Source: an uncultured Bacteroidales bacterium (GTDB taxonomy: Bacteria > Bacteroidota > Bacteroidia > Bacteroidales > Paludibacteraceae). Taken from it: a stretch of 64,000 nucleotides of DNA. The position numbers and the translations under genes were made by a program. Below, piece after piece: positions 28,794 to 37,599 of this stretch; the first letter of the stretch is position 1, and every line of letters starts with the position of its first letter. The stretch lies in assembly GCA_944321155.1 (NCBI GenBank), contig CALUKG010000003.1, positions 1 to 64,000 on the forward strand, read 5' to 3'. Under the pieces are notes generated by a model, which had not been told where the DNA came from, made no database searches, and was given only the letters and a program-made list of their open reading frames with translations.

Positions 28794-30488
28794 TTATTTA
28801 TGTCCAACTTGTTCAAATCTTACAGAAGGAATCAAATAGGTTGAATATTGCGGTTGTACAGACTCAATAGTCAGACTACCACTTGTAGATGAACCTGCGG
28901 CTGATGAGCTAGAACGTGGATTTCCTTCAACTCCGGCATAAATGACATCTTGTGGCAATTGCAATGCTCTTCTTTCATCATCCCAAGCAAGTTTCTCCAC
29001 AGTACCATTGATATTATGCTCGATTTCAATACCATAACGTTTGATATCAAACCAACGCAAACCATCACATACAGTCTCTATTCTGCGTGCATGCAAGATA
29101 AAGCGTAACATAGCTCTACCATTTTCATCTGCAGGCAAAGTAATACCCATAGATGGTGCATTTTCCAAGTTATCAGCAAAAGTTGCTGTACTTCTATCAC
29201 CATAACGCAAGAGGATATCGGACATTTTAAGGGGCTTAGTGATAGTATTAGATTGAGTCCAAGCTTCCATATATTGGCGAGCCTTTTCATAATTAGCATC
29301 CCCCCCTTGAAGTGTCAAAGCTTCTGCTAAACATAACAAACTCTCATTTGTAGTAAATTCACTACGCATATTATGATAAAGACCAGTGCCTGCAATCTTA
29401 TCTGTATATTCAAACAAGAAATAAGCTTTTGCTACGAAACCTCCATATTGCTGTCCAGTACTCCATACTTTATAACCAGGGAAAGAGCTATTTCCTCCAT
29501 CCCAGTTAGGACCGCCGCTGTAGAAAATATCATCATTAGCCTGTCCACTGATACCATAGCGACGAGCTGCCAAAAACATCAAACCATAATAAGATGTAGT
29601 AGGCATTATAAGCAAATTATGTGCTGCATCAGACTCATACCACAAATTTATTTCATTATCAGGATATGTAGAGTTTTCCATAATATACTTGTTGTCACGC
29701 AAAACCGTAGCAGCAAGTGCAGGAGTTCCTCCCAAAACTTCCTCAGCATATTTTGCAGCCTGAGCATAATCATGTTTGAACAGATAGAAACGAGCAGCAA
29801 ATGCTTTGGCTGCCTTTACATTAAAGTGATAAGCAGGCACAGTATAAATACCATCATCAATTAATGGCAAGCCTTTCTTTAAATCAACTTCAATCGAATC
29901 ATAAACAGCAGCTACACTAATACGGGTATAATCTGCACGCACAGTCGTTTCACGTTTGGTCATATAAGGTACACCTAAATCTTCTTTACTTGCTTCGCCT
30001 TTATATGCATGGCCAAAAATATTTACCAAAACAAAATGATGATATGCACGTATCAGTAAAGCTTCACCTTCTTCCGCTTTCAGAATGGTTGGATCATTCT
30101 TCTCTTCACGTAACTCATTAATAGCATCAAGAGCTGCATTTGCAGTAGCTATAGCCAAATAGCTTGAACCCCAAATATATTGTGGAGAGTCTTGCGTTGT
30201 ACTGGATACAACATCCTTCCATGCAAACATCTCATCATGACTCGGGTCAAAAGCAGCTTCAGCCAAACCGCTACCATGAGTATTATTATCTTCCATATTA
30301 TCAGAGCTAAACTCACAAATCAAGCCATAATTGGCATCTGAGTAGCCTGTAACCAACAGTTTGGAGATTTTCTCCTCTGAATCTAGTTGGGTGCGTTGAT
30401 CAGGCAATGTATCCAAAAAGTCATTGCAAGAAGACAAGCCAAACGCAGCCACCATTGTTGATATAATATAAATCAAATTCTTTTTCAT
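28794..30488 (-). CDS. SusD/RagB-family surface lipoprotein
   Basis: 564-aa lipoprotein (lipobox LSSC, then NDFLDTLPD, the common SusD opening). Helical TPR-like scaffold with segments typical of the family: EEGEALLIRAYHHFVLVNIF, VKAAKAFAARFYLF, and ARRIETVCDGLRWFDIKRYG near the C-terminus. SusD proteins form the lid of the SusC transporter and present substrate. It is 31 bases downstream of its SusC partner. The metallopeptidase in the operon suggests a peptide rather than sugar substrate, as in RagAB-like systems. Confidence 0.92.
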   Translation of the reverse strand: MKKNLIYIISTMVAAFGLSSCNDFLDTLPDQRTQLDSEEKISKLLVTGYSDANYGLICEFSSDNMEDNNTHGSGLAEAAFDPSHDEMFAWKDVVSSTTQDSPQYIWGSSYLAIATANAALDAINELREEKNDPTILKAEEGEALLIRAYHHFVLVNIFGHAYKGEASKEDLGVPYMTKRETTVRADYTRISVAAVYDSIEVDLKKGLPLIDDGIYTVPAYHFNVKAAKAFAARFYLFKHDYAQAAKYAEEVLGGTPALAATVLRDNKYIMENSTYPDNEINLWYESDAAHNLLIMPTTSYYGLMFLAARRYGISGQANDDIFYSGGPNWDGGNSSFPGYKVWSTGQQYGGFVAKAYFLFEYTDKIAGTGLYHNMRSEFTTNESLLCLAEALTLQGGDANYEKARQYMEAWTQSNTITKPLKMSDILLRYGDRSTATFADNLENAPSMGITLPADENGRAMLRFILHARRIETVCDGLRWFDIKRYGIEIEHNINGTVEKLAWDDERRALQLPQDVIYAGVEGNPRSSSSAAGSSTSGSLTIESVQPQYSTYLIPSVRFEQVGHK

Positions 30489-30519
30489 AATGCTTCTTTT
30501 TTGATTTAGTGTCCACTTA

Positions 30520-33500
30520 TTATAAACCTAAACGCAATGTAAAGGTGAACTGTTTCGGAGTTGGCATAGCCACACCACCTGTATTAAAGAACTCAGGATC
30601 TTGCCCATTCAATTTCTTGTCAGCATACAGCAAGCAGAGGTTTGTTGCTTGCAACTTCAGAGCAAGTGATGTTACTTTATATCCCTCAAACCATTTTTTC
30701 GGGAAATCATAACTTAATGATACATCTTTCAAACGGATGAAATCACCTTTTGCAACGCGCTCCGTAGAGAAGTTATACGCGTTATACAAACGTTGCAACT
30801 CAGAAGAAGTATATTTCTGAATCAATCGTTTATCCGGAATTGTTGGAATATTAGTATAAGCTTCATCACCTTGAGTCACCCAACGGTTTGCAAATTCTCT
30901 TGGAAGTGCGGTCATATCATCATATGAATATGAGAATACTGGATCAAGACGTATAACATTACCAAATGAATAAGTAAGGAATACATTCAAAGAGAATCCT
31001 TTGTAAGAGAATGTATTACCGAATCCACCAGTAATTATCGGATCGGTCGGTCCTTCATATACCAAAATATCTTCCAAACCTGTACGTTGCTGGAAATTGA
31101 TTTCAGACAATGGCAATTCACTTCCATCAGTTTTCTTGAATGTTGGCAAACCTTCTTCATTCAGTCCTGCAAAGTTCAAGGAGAACAAAGAACGTACTGG
31201 ATAACCTTCCAAAGCATATCCGCCACCATATACCATGTTAATCATATTGGCATGTGACTCCAAAGCCGTAATTTTATTTTGAGCATCAGAGAAGGTCAAG
31301 TCTGTTGTCCAAGTAAAATCTTTTGTTTTAATATTTACAGTAGACAAAGTTCCTTCAACACCATATGAACTCATGTTAGCAACGTTAGCATATTTCAAAA
31401 CCACACCACCAACACCTGGGGTTGTAGTAATACCAATCAAGTCAAAGTTTTCACGGGTATAGAAGTCGGCTGAAAGGTTAATTCTGTTATTCAAGAAGCC
31501 CAAATCCCAACCGATGTTGAACTCGTATTTCTTTTCATATGTCAATTCGCTGTTTTCCAAATCACCCAACACGATACCAGATTCTTGGTCACCTGCATTA
31601 GGTCTCCACGGAGTATCAGCAATATAAACGGGCAAAGAATTAGTTACGAAAGCAGGACCACGGTCAGCAGTCAAAGAATATGAAGCACGTAATGTTGAGT
31701 GTGTCCATGCATCTTCAAATGTACTTCTCCACCAGTTTTCTTCATGCATATTCCATGCTGCAGAAACGTTCCATGTCGGCAACCAACGAGCTTTACGGGA
31801 ACGACCCAACTTATTAGAACCTTCGTAACGGAATGTTCCATTCAAAGTATACCTTCTATTGTATGAATAGGTAGCCATTGCAAAGAAAGCCAAGTTACGT
31901 GAATAAGTCCATGAATCATAATAGTATTCAGCACCTTCTTCTTTCAATTGCTTAAAGATTTGAGGATCCCAGAAAGGAGTACTACCATTGTCATATTGCA
32001 TACCCCAACCACGGAACCATGTTTCCTGACGGTCGATAGAATTCAATTCAGCACCGGCAAACAAGTTAAGCAAATGCTTTTCGCCATCAAATGCAGTATT
32101 ATAAGCTGCAGTTGCACGCAAGTCCAAACTACTCATAGAGTTAGTTGTTACGGTGTAAATACCGGTTCCTTCTGGAAGCACACATACTGGCAGTGCAGAA
32201 GGATCATCCGGATCTCTATACAGATATTTATTAGCATCACGAATAGTAGCATCTTCAGGATAAATACCTGCACGATATGCATTAGCCTGGTTAGAAGCCT
32301 CATGTATATGATGCTCTTGTTTAGCGTTTTGGTAACGATAAGAAACCAATCCGTTAATTTCAAGTCCCTTAACTGGCTTATACTTCAATTCGCCTTGGAA
32401 TTTAACATCCATAATATTGATGTCAATATAGTTGCGTTGCAATTCATTGAAAATATTAAAGTCGGTATAATTACGACGATAATATTCTTCAGGATCCAGT
32501 GCACGTGAAGTATTGATAGCATAGCTATAAGGGTTAATATCAAAGTCACGGGTTACGGCACCATTCACAACATCGAGTGTACTATTGGTTGTACCAGGAG
32601 CTGTTTGTTTACGATAGGAAGCATTGGACAGCAATGCAAAAGTCAAATTTTTGAGAATGTCATATGAACCGTTAAAATTAGCCGTATAACGCTGTACATC
32701 ATTCGAAAGCGTCCATCCTGGATCATACATGGCAGACATAGAAGCATAGTAACGAGCTTTGTCCGTACCAGCAGACATACTTACTGCATGATTCTGCATC
32801 AGATTGTCTTGGAACAACAAGTCAAACCAATCCGTATTACGAAGTTCCGCATCTTGTAAATACATGTTACGCAATGCCGGTGTATTTCCTAAAAGATATC
32901 CATTGGCAGCATACGGATAGTCTTTAGCTTTTTCGGGGTCATAAGTATTCATCAACTCATACATCTTACCATATACACCATAATTGTTAGCAGCATTTAA
33001 AGTTGTAAATTCCAACAATCCTTTGTCTGCCATCTGTTTATTGATAGACATTTGTTCTTGAGAGTTGGAGATATTAAAGTTACGATAATTCGGTTTGAGA
33101 CGATAGGTTAATTCTCCCGTATAACTCAAACGGCTTACACCTTGTTTTCCTTTTTTTGTGGTTACAACAATTACACCCGCCATAGCGCGAGCACCATAAA
33201 TAGAAGTGGCTGAACCGTCTTTCAAAATCTGGAAACTTTCGATATCATCGGCATTCAAGCCTGCAATAGCAGAAGCAATAAGCGTTGCAGCATCACCAGA
33301 AGAAAGGTCATCACTAGAAACTTCAACAGCGTCTTCCAAAACGACACCATCAACCACCCAAAGCGGTTTAGAGCTACCATAAATTGATGTAGCGCCACGC
33401 ACACGGATCTTAGGAGCAGTACCAAACGTACCTGACACACTTTGTACAGACACACCAGCAGCACGACCTTCCAACGAACGGCTGACATCAGCCACACCAT

Positions 33501-33879
33501 CCAACTTAGTCTTGTCTGCGTCAATTTGTGTTGTTGCACCGGTCGTCATACGTTTATCCAACACCTGCATACCCGTAACAACGACTTCTTGGATTTCTTG
33601 CGTTTCCGCTTTCAAGGTTACTTTCATGTGAGCTTTGATTGGAAGCTCCTGAACTTGATAACCTACGTAAGAAAACCTAATGGTTTTTGCATCACTCGGA
33701 ACCGATAATTCAAAATGACCGTCAAAGTCAGTGATGGTTCCCAACGTGGTTCCAGGGACGGTTACGTTTACGCCTATGGCAGGCCCCATGTCATCGTAAA
33801 CAGTACCTTCCACTTTTGTCTGAGCGTATAGTACCATTGCTATACAGCTTAAAACAAGAGAGAGAATAACTTTTTTCAT
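30520..33879 (-). CDS. SusC/RagA-family TonB-dependent transporter
   Basis: 1119-aa outer-membrane importer energised by TonB. Signal peptide (1-19, ending VLYAQ), carboxypeptidase-like regulatory domain (about 21-95: GPAIGVNVTVPGTTLGTITD), plug domain (about 98-240, with VVVTGMQVLDKR, the SusC pattern VRGATSIYGSSKPLWVVDGV, and SIYGARAMAGVIVVTTKKG), then a 22-strand barrel ending in FTFTLRLGL. First gene of a five-gene operon with SusD, metallopeptidase, DUF4302 and a T9SS-type protein. That set resembles known oligopeptide-importing SusCD loci of Bacteroides rather than glycan loci, as no glycoside hydrolase is present. Confidence 0.94.
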   Translation of the reverse strand: MKKVILSLVLSCIAMVLYAQTKVEGTVYDDMGPAIGVNVTVPGTTLGTITDFDGHFELSVPSDAKTIRFSYVGYQVQELPIKAHMKVTLKAETQEIQEVVVTGMQVLDKRMTTGATTQIDADKTKLDGVADVSRSLEGRAAGVSVQSVSGTFGTAPKIRVRGATSIYGSSKPLWVVDGVVLEDAVEVSSDDLSSGDAATLIASAIAGLNADDIESFQILKDGSATSIYGARAMAGVIVVTTKKGKQGVSRLSYTGELTYRLKPNYRNFNISNSQEQMSINKQMADKGLLEFTTLNAANNYGVYGKMYELMNTYDPEKAKDYPYAANGYLLGNTPALRNMYLQDAELRNTDWFDLLFQDNLMQNHAVSMSAGTDKARYYASMSAMYDPGWTLSNDVQRYTANFNGSYDILKNLTFALLSNASYRKQTAPGTTNSTLDVVNGAVTRDFDINPYSYAINTSRALDPEEYYRRNYTDFNIFNELQRNYIDINIMDVKFQGELKYKPVKGLEINGLVSYRYQNAKQEHHIHEASNQANAYRAGIYPEDATIRDANKYLYRDPDDPSALPVCVLPEGTGIYTVTTNSMSSLDLRATAAYNTAFDGEKHLLNLFAGAELNSIDRQETWFRGWGMQYDNGSTPFWDPQIFKQLKEEGAEYYYDSWTYSRNLAFFAMATYSYNRRYTLNGTFRYEGSNKLGRSRKARWLPTWNVSAAWNMHEENWWRSTFEDAWTHSTLRASYSLTADRGPAFVTNSLPVYIADTPWRPNAGDQESGIVLGDLENSELTYEKKYEFNIGWDLGFLNNRINLSADFYTRENFDLIGITTTPGVGGVVLKYANVANMSSYGVEGTLSTVNIKTKDFTWTTDLTFSDAQNKITALESHANMINMVYGGGYALEGYPVRSLFSLNFAGLNEEGLPTFKKTDGSELPLSEINFQQRTGLEDILVYEGPTDPIITGGFGNTFSYKGFSLNVFLTYSFGNVIRLDPVFSYSYDDMTALPREFANRWVTQGDEAYTNIPTIPDKRLIQKYTSSELQRLYNAYNFSTERVAKGDFIRLKDVSLSYDFPKKWFEGYKVTSLALKLQATNLCLLYADKKLNGQDPEFFNTGGVAMPTPKQFTFTLRLGL

Positions 33880-34576
33880 AAATACTTAAAACGTTGAACA
33901 ATAGTATTTCGTGATATATTTTTTGCATACGTTTTACAGATGTTTTAAGATTCCGTAAAAACTTGCAGGGGCAAAGATATATTTTTCCCTTTTAAAAAAC
34001 AAGTCATCCAATGAACAAAATCACGATTTTAACAGAGAAAGTTCTCCTTTTCGGAAGCAAAAGACTCAATTCACTGACAAAAAAGCCGTTCAGAACACTG
34101 CTTTAAAACATAAATCAAAAACAAATCAATCGGAATCATCTTTTAAACACTCTGAAATTCAAAGAATTAAATAGACAAGGCAACAGCCTTCAAACCAGAT
34201 GTAAAGAAAATAATCCTCTACATAATGCATTGGAAGCAATAGTATGCAATATCCAATCAAAAAGTTAGCAATTTCATTATTTTTTACAGAAATGATGCTT
34301 ATTGGAAAGCCAGAATGTCATAATCAGCGTCCATAAGTACGCAAAAGTCTCTATAGAAACTGTACAAATGACACGATGCCACTAAAAAATCTATTCTGTA
34401 AGCAAATTAAAGCTTTACGATAAAAATATCAAACCAAAAGCAACATAATAAATTAGAAATTATTACGGCTGGATAAGTTTTCTTACATTCACCTCACACA
34501 AATGCCTCACAATAAAAAACATTGCTCCAGCAATAATACAATCTACGTAACAAAGTGACTGATTAAAGAAAAGGGT
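33880..34576. other. Long non-coding stretch upstream of the peptide-type SusC operon
   Basis: About 700 AT-rich bases with stops in all frames and no RNA gene that I recognise. The left end holds the SusC promoter (33972-34003) and two short inverted repeats (34017-34046). The remainder, up to the HD-domain gene stop at 34577, shows no clear signal. Confidence 0.5.
33972..34003 (-). promoter_or_regulatory. Bacteroidetes-type promoter of the SusC-metallopeptidase operon
   Basis: Minus strand: CTTG (34003-34000), 20 bases, TATCTTTG (33979-33972). Transcription would begin near 33965, giving a leader of about 85 bases. Confidence 0.75.
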
Positions 34577-35164
34577 CTATTCCGAAAATAACTGTGCCCA
34601 TTTATCAAACTTTGCTACAGAATTTTCCCCAAACTTCTCCATCTTTTTCCTAACCGTCTCCATGGGCGTTTCCTGCCCAACCCTCGTTTTAGAATAAAAC
34701 TTATCTGCATAAGCGACCAACTGTTCTTCTATCGTTTGAGGTTCATATATTCTATTATCTGGCAAAGGAAGATGTTCTCTTTCTATCTGCTCTTTTGTGA
34801 TTCCCGTTCCCGTATGACGCTCCGCTACTAATGCATGCCTTGACAAATTCATACTACGCAACAAATCAGCTCCCAAATATCCATGTTCAATATATAGATG
34901 AGTTCCAAAACATTCTATTGAAGGAGCGTTACACATAAAAATTCCTATGTCGTGAAGAAACGCAGCCTCATATACAAAGCGCCAGTCAGCATTCAAATCG
35001 GGACGAGCCTTTGCTATTCGGAGCAGTTTTCCCGCTACTTGAGTACTGTGTTCAAAAAGTATATCATGGATACGTGTATGTTCCGGATAATATTTTCCCA
35101 AAACAGGCAAAGCAAATTTTTCCGCCTGCTCATAAAGTTGTTCCTGTTTTTGTTGATATTCCAT
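34577..35164 (-). CDS. HD-domain phosphohydrolase
   Basis: 195-aa cytoplasmic protein of the HD superfamily. Metal ligands are visible as His39 (EHSTQVAG), His71-Asp72 in FLHDIG, and a later AYADKFYSKT (Asp) at about residue 150. Short HD proteins of this form in Bacteroides are annotated as HDIG-type hydrolases that act on nucleotides or phosphate esters; the substrate is unknown. It starts 10 bases after the lipoprotein gene upstream and probably shares its transcript. Confidence 0.85.
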   Translation of the reverse strand: MEYQQKQEQLYEQAEKFALPVLGKYYPEHTRIHDILFEHSTQVAGKLLRIAKARPDLNADWRFVYEAAFLHDIGIFMCNAPSIECFGTHLYIEHGYLGADLLRSMNLSRHALVAERHTGTGITKEQIEREHLPLPDNRIYEPQTIEEQLVAYADKFYSKTRVGQETPMETVRKKMEKFGENSVAKFDKWAQLFSE

Positions 35165-35174
35165 ATAAAAGCAA

Positions 35175-36347
35175 TTATTCTTCCAAAAGATTCAAATCAA
35201 CCGCTTTGGACAATTCCGTTGAAGTTTCACCCAGCCAACCACAAGTCTGCAACACACCTGTATAAACACGGACAAAATGAATAGCCGGCAAATGCACCTG
35301 CTGCCCTTTCTCATCAACAGCCCATGCTATATCAAAACTGATTTTTTCAAGTTGGCTATTAGGATGTGCATCTACATATCCCCAGTCATAAGCATATTGA
35401 ACCCATCTGGTCCCATCACCATTAAGGTCCTCCGCATTAGCCGGCAACTTCGTACCTCGAAAAAGCAAAGTATCCGTATCCAACCATGCAGGGAAATAGC
35501 CTTGTGAATGATACGAATTTTTCTGTAAATAGCCGTACTGTCCTTTAGAATCTTTCCACAAGACACCTTTTTGCCTCATTGTATCGACAGAAAGAGTGTC
35601 TTGACGATAATAAACAACCTCATATTGATGAATGGTACTGTCGTTGTTATATTCACTGCCCGCCAACTCATACCAGGGATCATCTGGAAGGTCATTACCG
35701 TTAATATCCAAGGCAACCATAACAATGCCCGGTTCACTACTGCCTCCCAAGCGGTCGAGTGACATGTCATAATATGCGTTACCATATATAGCAAAGTCGC
35801 ACAGCTCTGGCCTATTAAAGACACAATGATCAAAACCGAAGGTCACATATCCGCCATATGAGCCTAACGTTATCAATGAATTTTGAGTCCCCACAATACA
35901 ATCTCTGACCTTCTGCAACATGGACTCTTCCGTGTCACCTTCCTCATATACAGGCATCTCATTTACAAACTGTCCTGGTGCCGGACAATATTCATACACA
36001 TCAGACAAGTATGGACTATAAGCAACCTGCTCCTCCCAAACCCGAATATGAACTTCATGCATATATGGATTTAACGAATCAACCAATTGAAGACGTACCA
36101 CATAGTCACCTGCCTTCGCTGCACAAAAGTACAAATCGCGCTGCGTGGAAAGAAGTGAATCTATACCATCATTGTTTACTTGCGTCCAACGATAGCCTTG
36201 AGCCTCATATTGCGGATGCAATACCAATAGCTTCATACGTTCGATGCTATACTGACTGTCTATTCCCAGCCCCACCATTTCCGGCTTTGTTTGACAGGAT
36301 GAGAAAGACAAAAATGCCATCAAAAAAAAGAAAGGTAAATACTTCAT
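35175..36347 (-). CDS. Bacteroidetes cell-surface lipoprotein, PKD-like family
   Basis: 390-aa lipoprotein (lipobox FSSC, then QTKPEMVGLG). After an Ig/PKD-like segment (about 25-110) comes a conserved beta domain with SLITLGSYGGYVTFGFDH, FAIYGNAYY, SSEPGIVMVALDINGNDLPD, DPWYELAGSEY and a C-terminal GETSTELS. This set is shared by a family of Bacteroidetes cell-surface proteins that often sit near TonB-dependent receptors; I know of no firm function. The DINGNDLPDD and EDLNGDG segments look like calcium loops. No TonB receptor is adjacent here; the partner is an HD hydrolase gene 10 bases downstream. Confidence 0.72.
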   Translation of the reverse strand: MKYLPFFFLMAFLSFSSCQTKPEMVGLGIDSQYSIERMKLLVLHPQYEAQGYRWTQVNNDGIDSLLSTQRDLYFCAAKAGDYVVRLQLVDSLNPYMHEVHIRVWEEQVAYSPYLSDVYEYCPAPGQFVNEMPVYEEGDTEESMLQKVRDCIVGTQNSLITLGSYGGYVTFGFDHCVFNRPELCDFAIYGNAYYDMSLDRLGGSSEPGIVMVALDINGNDLPDDPWYELAGSEYNNDSTIHQYEVVYYRQDTLSVDTMRQKGVLWKDSKGQYGYLQKNSYHSQGYFPAWLDTDTLLFRGTKLPANAEDLNGDGTRWVQYAYDWGYVDAHPNSQLEKISFDIAWAVDEKGQQVHLPAIHFVRVYTGVLQTCGWLGETSTELSKAVDLNLLEE

Positions 36348-36424
36348 ATTTTTGCAGGTAAAAAACTATTGCCATCCAATATTTTCGTTATTGACATCCC
36401 AATCATAGGAATAAAATGCAGAAA

Positions 36425-36456
36425 GGAGGAGCGCCTCTGACGTTAGACACTCCTCC
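36425..36456 (-). terminator. Terminator of the bamA-skp cluster
   Basis: Minus strand GGAGGAGT (36456-36449) pairs with GCTCCTCC (36432-36425), followed by TTTCTGCATTTT. It lies just past the last skp-like stop. The tail is not a pure T run. Confidence 0.7.
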
Positions 36457-36480
36457 CCTATTGTAAAACTCAAAAAGTTA

Positions 36481-36978
36481 TTATTTAATACCCAACTTTG
36501 CTTTTACCAACGGCAAAACATCATTCGCATCCGTACCCTGGTAAAGAACAACCTGAGTGGCTGTATCAAATATATAAGTATAACCATTTTCAGTTCCAAC
36601 TGCATTAATTGCATCTTTGATTTTTTGTATCACCGGTCCAAAAAGCGCTTCCTGCTGCTTTTGTATATCCGTTTGAGCTGTCTGCTGGAAAGTAGCAATG
36701 CGTTGTTCCATTTCCATCAATTCACTTTGACGTGTTTCCTTGATGCTGGGAGCCATTGTTTCTGCACTCTCCTGGAATTGCTGTACTTTGGCAAAATATT
36801 CTTCACGCATTTTCAACATTTCATCTTCATATGTCTTTGCCAAATTAGACAATTGGGTCTCAATAGAATCACGCTCTGGCATCAAGGCAATCAATTCCTG
36901 CGTATTAATATGACCGAATTTATTCTGAGCAAAAACCATGCATGGCAAAAAAGCCAACAAAAGAACTATTTTCTTCAT
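36481..36978 (-). CDS. OmpH/Skp-family periplasmic chaperone, second copy
   Basis: 165-aa exported coiled-coil protein. Signal peptide (KKIVLLLAFLPCMVFA), then NKFGHINTQELIALMPE, a long charged helical hairpin (about 40-115) and a return to the body domain (YTYIFDTATQVVLYQG). Skp-like proteins hold unfolded outer-membrane proteins in the periplasm for BamA. It is the second of two tandem paralogues; an internal promoter lies between them. Confidence 0.88.
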   Translation of the reverse strand: MKKIVLLLAFLPCMVFAQNKFGHINTQELIALMPERDSIETQLSNLAKTYEDEMLKMREEYFAKVQQFQESAETMAPSIKETRQSELMEMEQRIATFQQTAQTDIQKQQEALFGPVIQKIKDAINAVGTENGYTYIFDTATQVVLYQGTDANDVLPLVKAKLGIK

Positions 36979-37022
36979 CGTGTTATCCGTTTAGTTATAT
37001 TATTAATTTCAAATTTCAAACG

Positions 37023-37053
37023 CAAAGATACGGGTTTATTTTGAATATCCCAA
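37023..37053 (-). promoter_or_regulatory. Internal promoter ahead of the second skp-like gene
   Basis: Minus strand: TTG (37053-37051), 20 bases, TATCTTTG (37030-37023). It overlaps the end of the first skp-like gene and would start transcription near 37016, about 38 bases before the second. Confidence 0.7.
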
Positions 37054-37563
37054 TTTTTCCAGCACTTGGTCACTTATATCCAGCTTTGGAGCTGAATAAA
37101 TTAGGCTCATATCTGAAGAGCGGTCAATAACCATATCATATCCTTTCATTTGAGCCACTTCCTGAATTGCCGTATAAATTTCATCCTGAATTGGCTTCAT
37201 CAGACTTTCACGTTTCTTGAACAGTTCACCGTCCTGACCGAAATACTTGCGTTTCAGTTCATTCGCCTCCTTTTCCTTTGCAACAATCTCTTCCTCACGC
37301 TGTACTTTCATTTCATCTGAAAGGAAAACCAGCTCTGTCTGATAGTTTTTATACATCGTCTGTACTTCCTGCAATTTTGATTCCACTTCCTTCTGCCATT
37401 TCTTCGATACAATACTTAGTTGTTCATTTGCAGTCTCATAAGAAGGTACATTTTTCAGGATATACTGCATATCTACCAATGCATACTTTTGTGCCATCAT
37501 CGGCATTGCGGTACAAAGAATTATCACTACCGCTGCAAACATTTTTTTCATAGGCATCATCAT
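37036..37563 (-). CDS. OmpH/Skp-family periplasmic chaperone, first copy
   Basis: 175-aa exported protein with signal peptide (MKKMFAAVVIILCTAMPMMA; the ATG at 37563 or the fifth codon both fit). The sequence KYALVDMQYILKNVPSYETA opens the Skp body domain; a charged coiled coil covers about 50-120; the end returns to GYDMVIDRSSDMSLIYS. It is 36 bases after bamA, the usual bamA-skp-skp order in Bacteroidetes. Its role is delivery of outer-membrane proteins to the Bam complex. Confidence 0.9.
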   Translation of the reverse strand: MMMPMKKMFAAVVIILCTAMPMMAQKYALVDMQYILKNVPSYETANEQLSIVSKKWQKEVESKLQEVQTMYKNYQTELVFLSDEMKVQREEEIVAKEKEANELKRKYFGQDGELFKKRESLMKPIQDEIYTAIQEVAQMKGYDMVIDRSSDMSLIYSAPKLDISDQVLEKLGYSK

Positions 37564-37599
37564 TTAATTTATATCATAAACGGTTAGGTAATCTATCCA

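Noticed and set aside
33880-34576. Possible small gene or RNA in the 700-base gap
   Set aside because: Frames are short and AT-rich, and no terminator-bounded unit or known RNA fold was seen beyond the SusC promoter area. A covariance-model search would decide.
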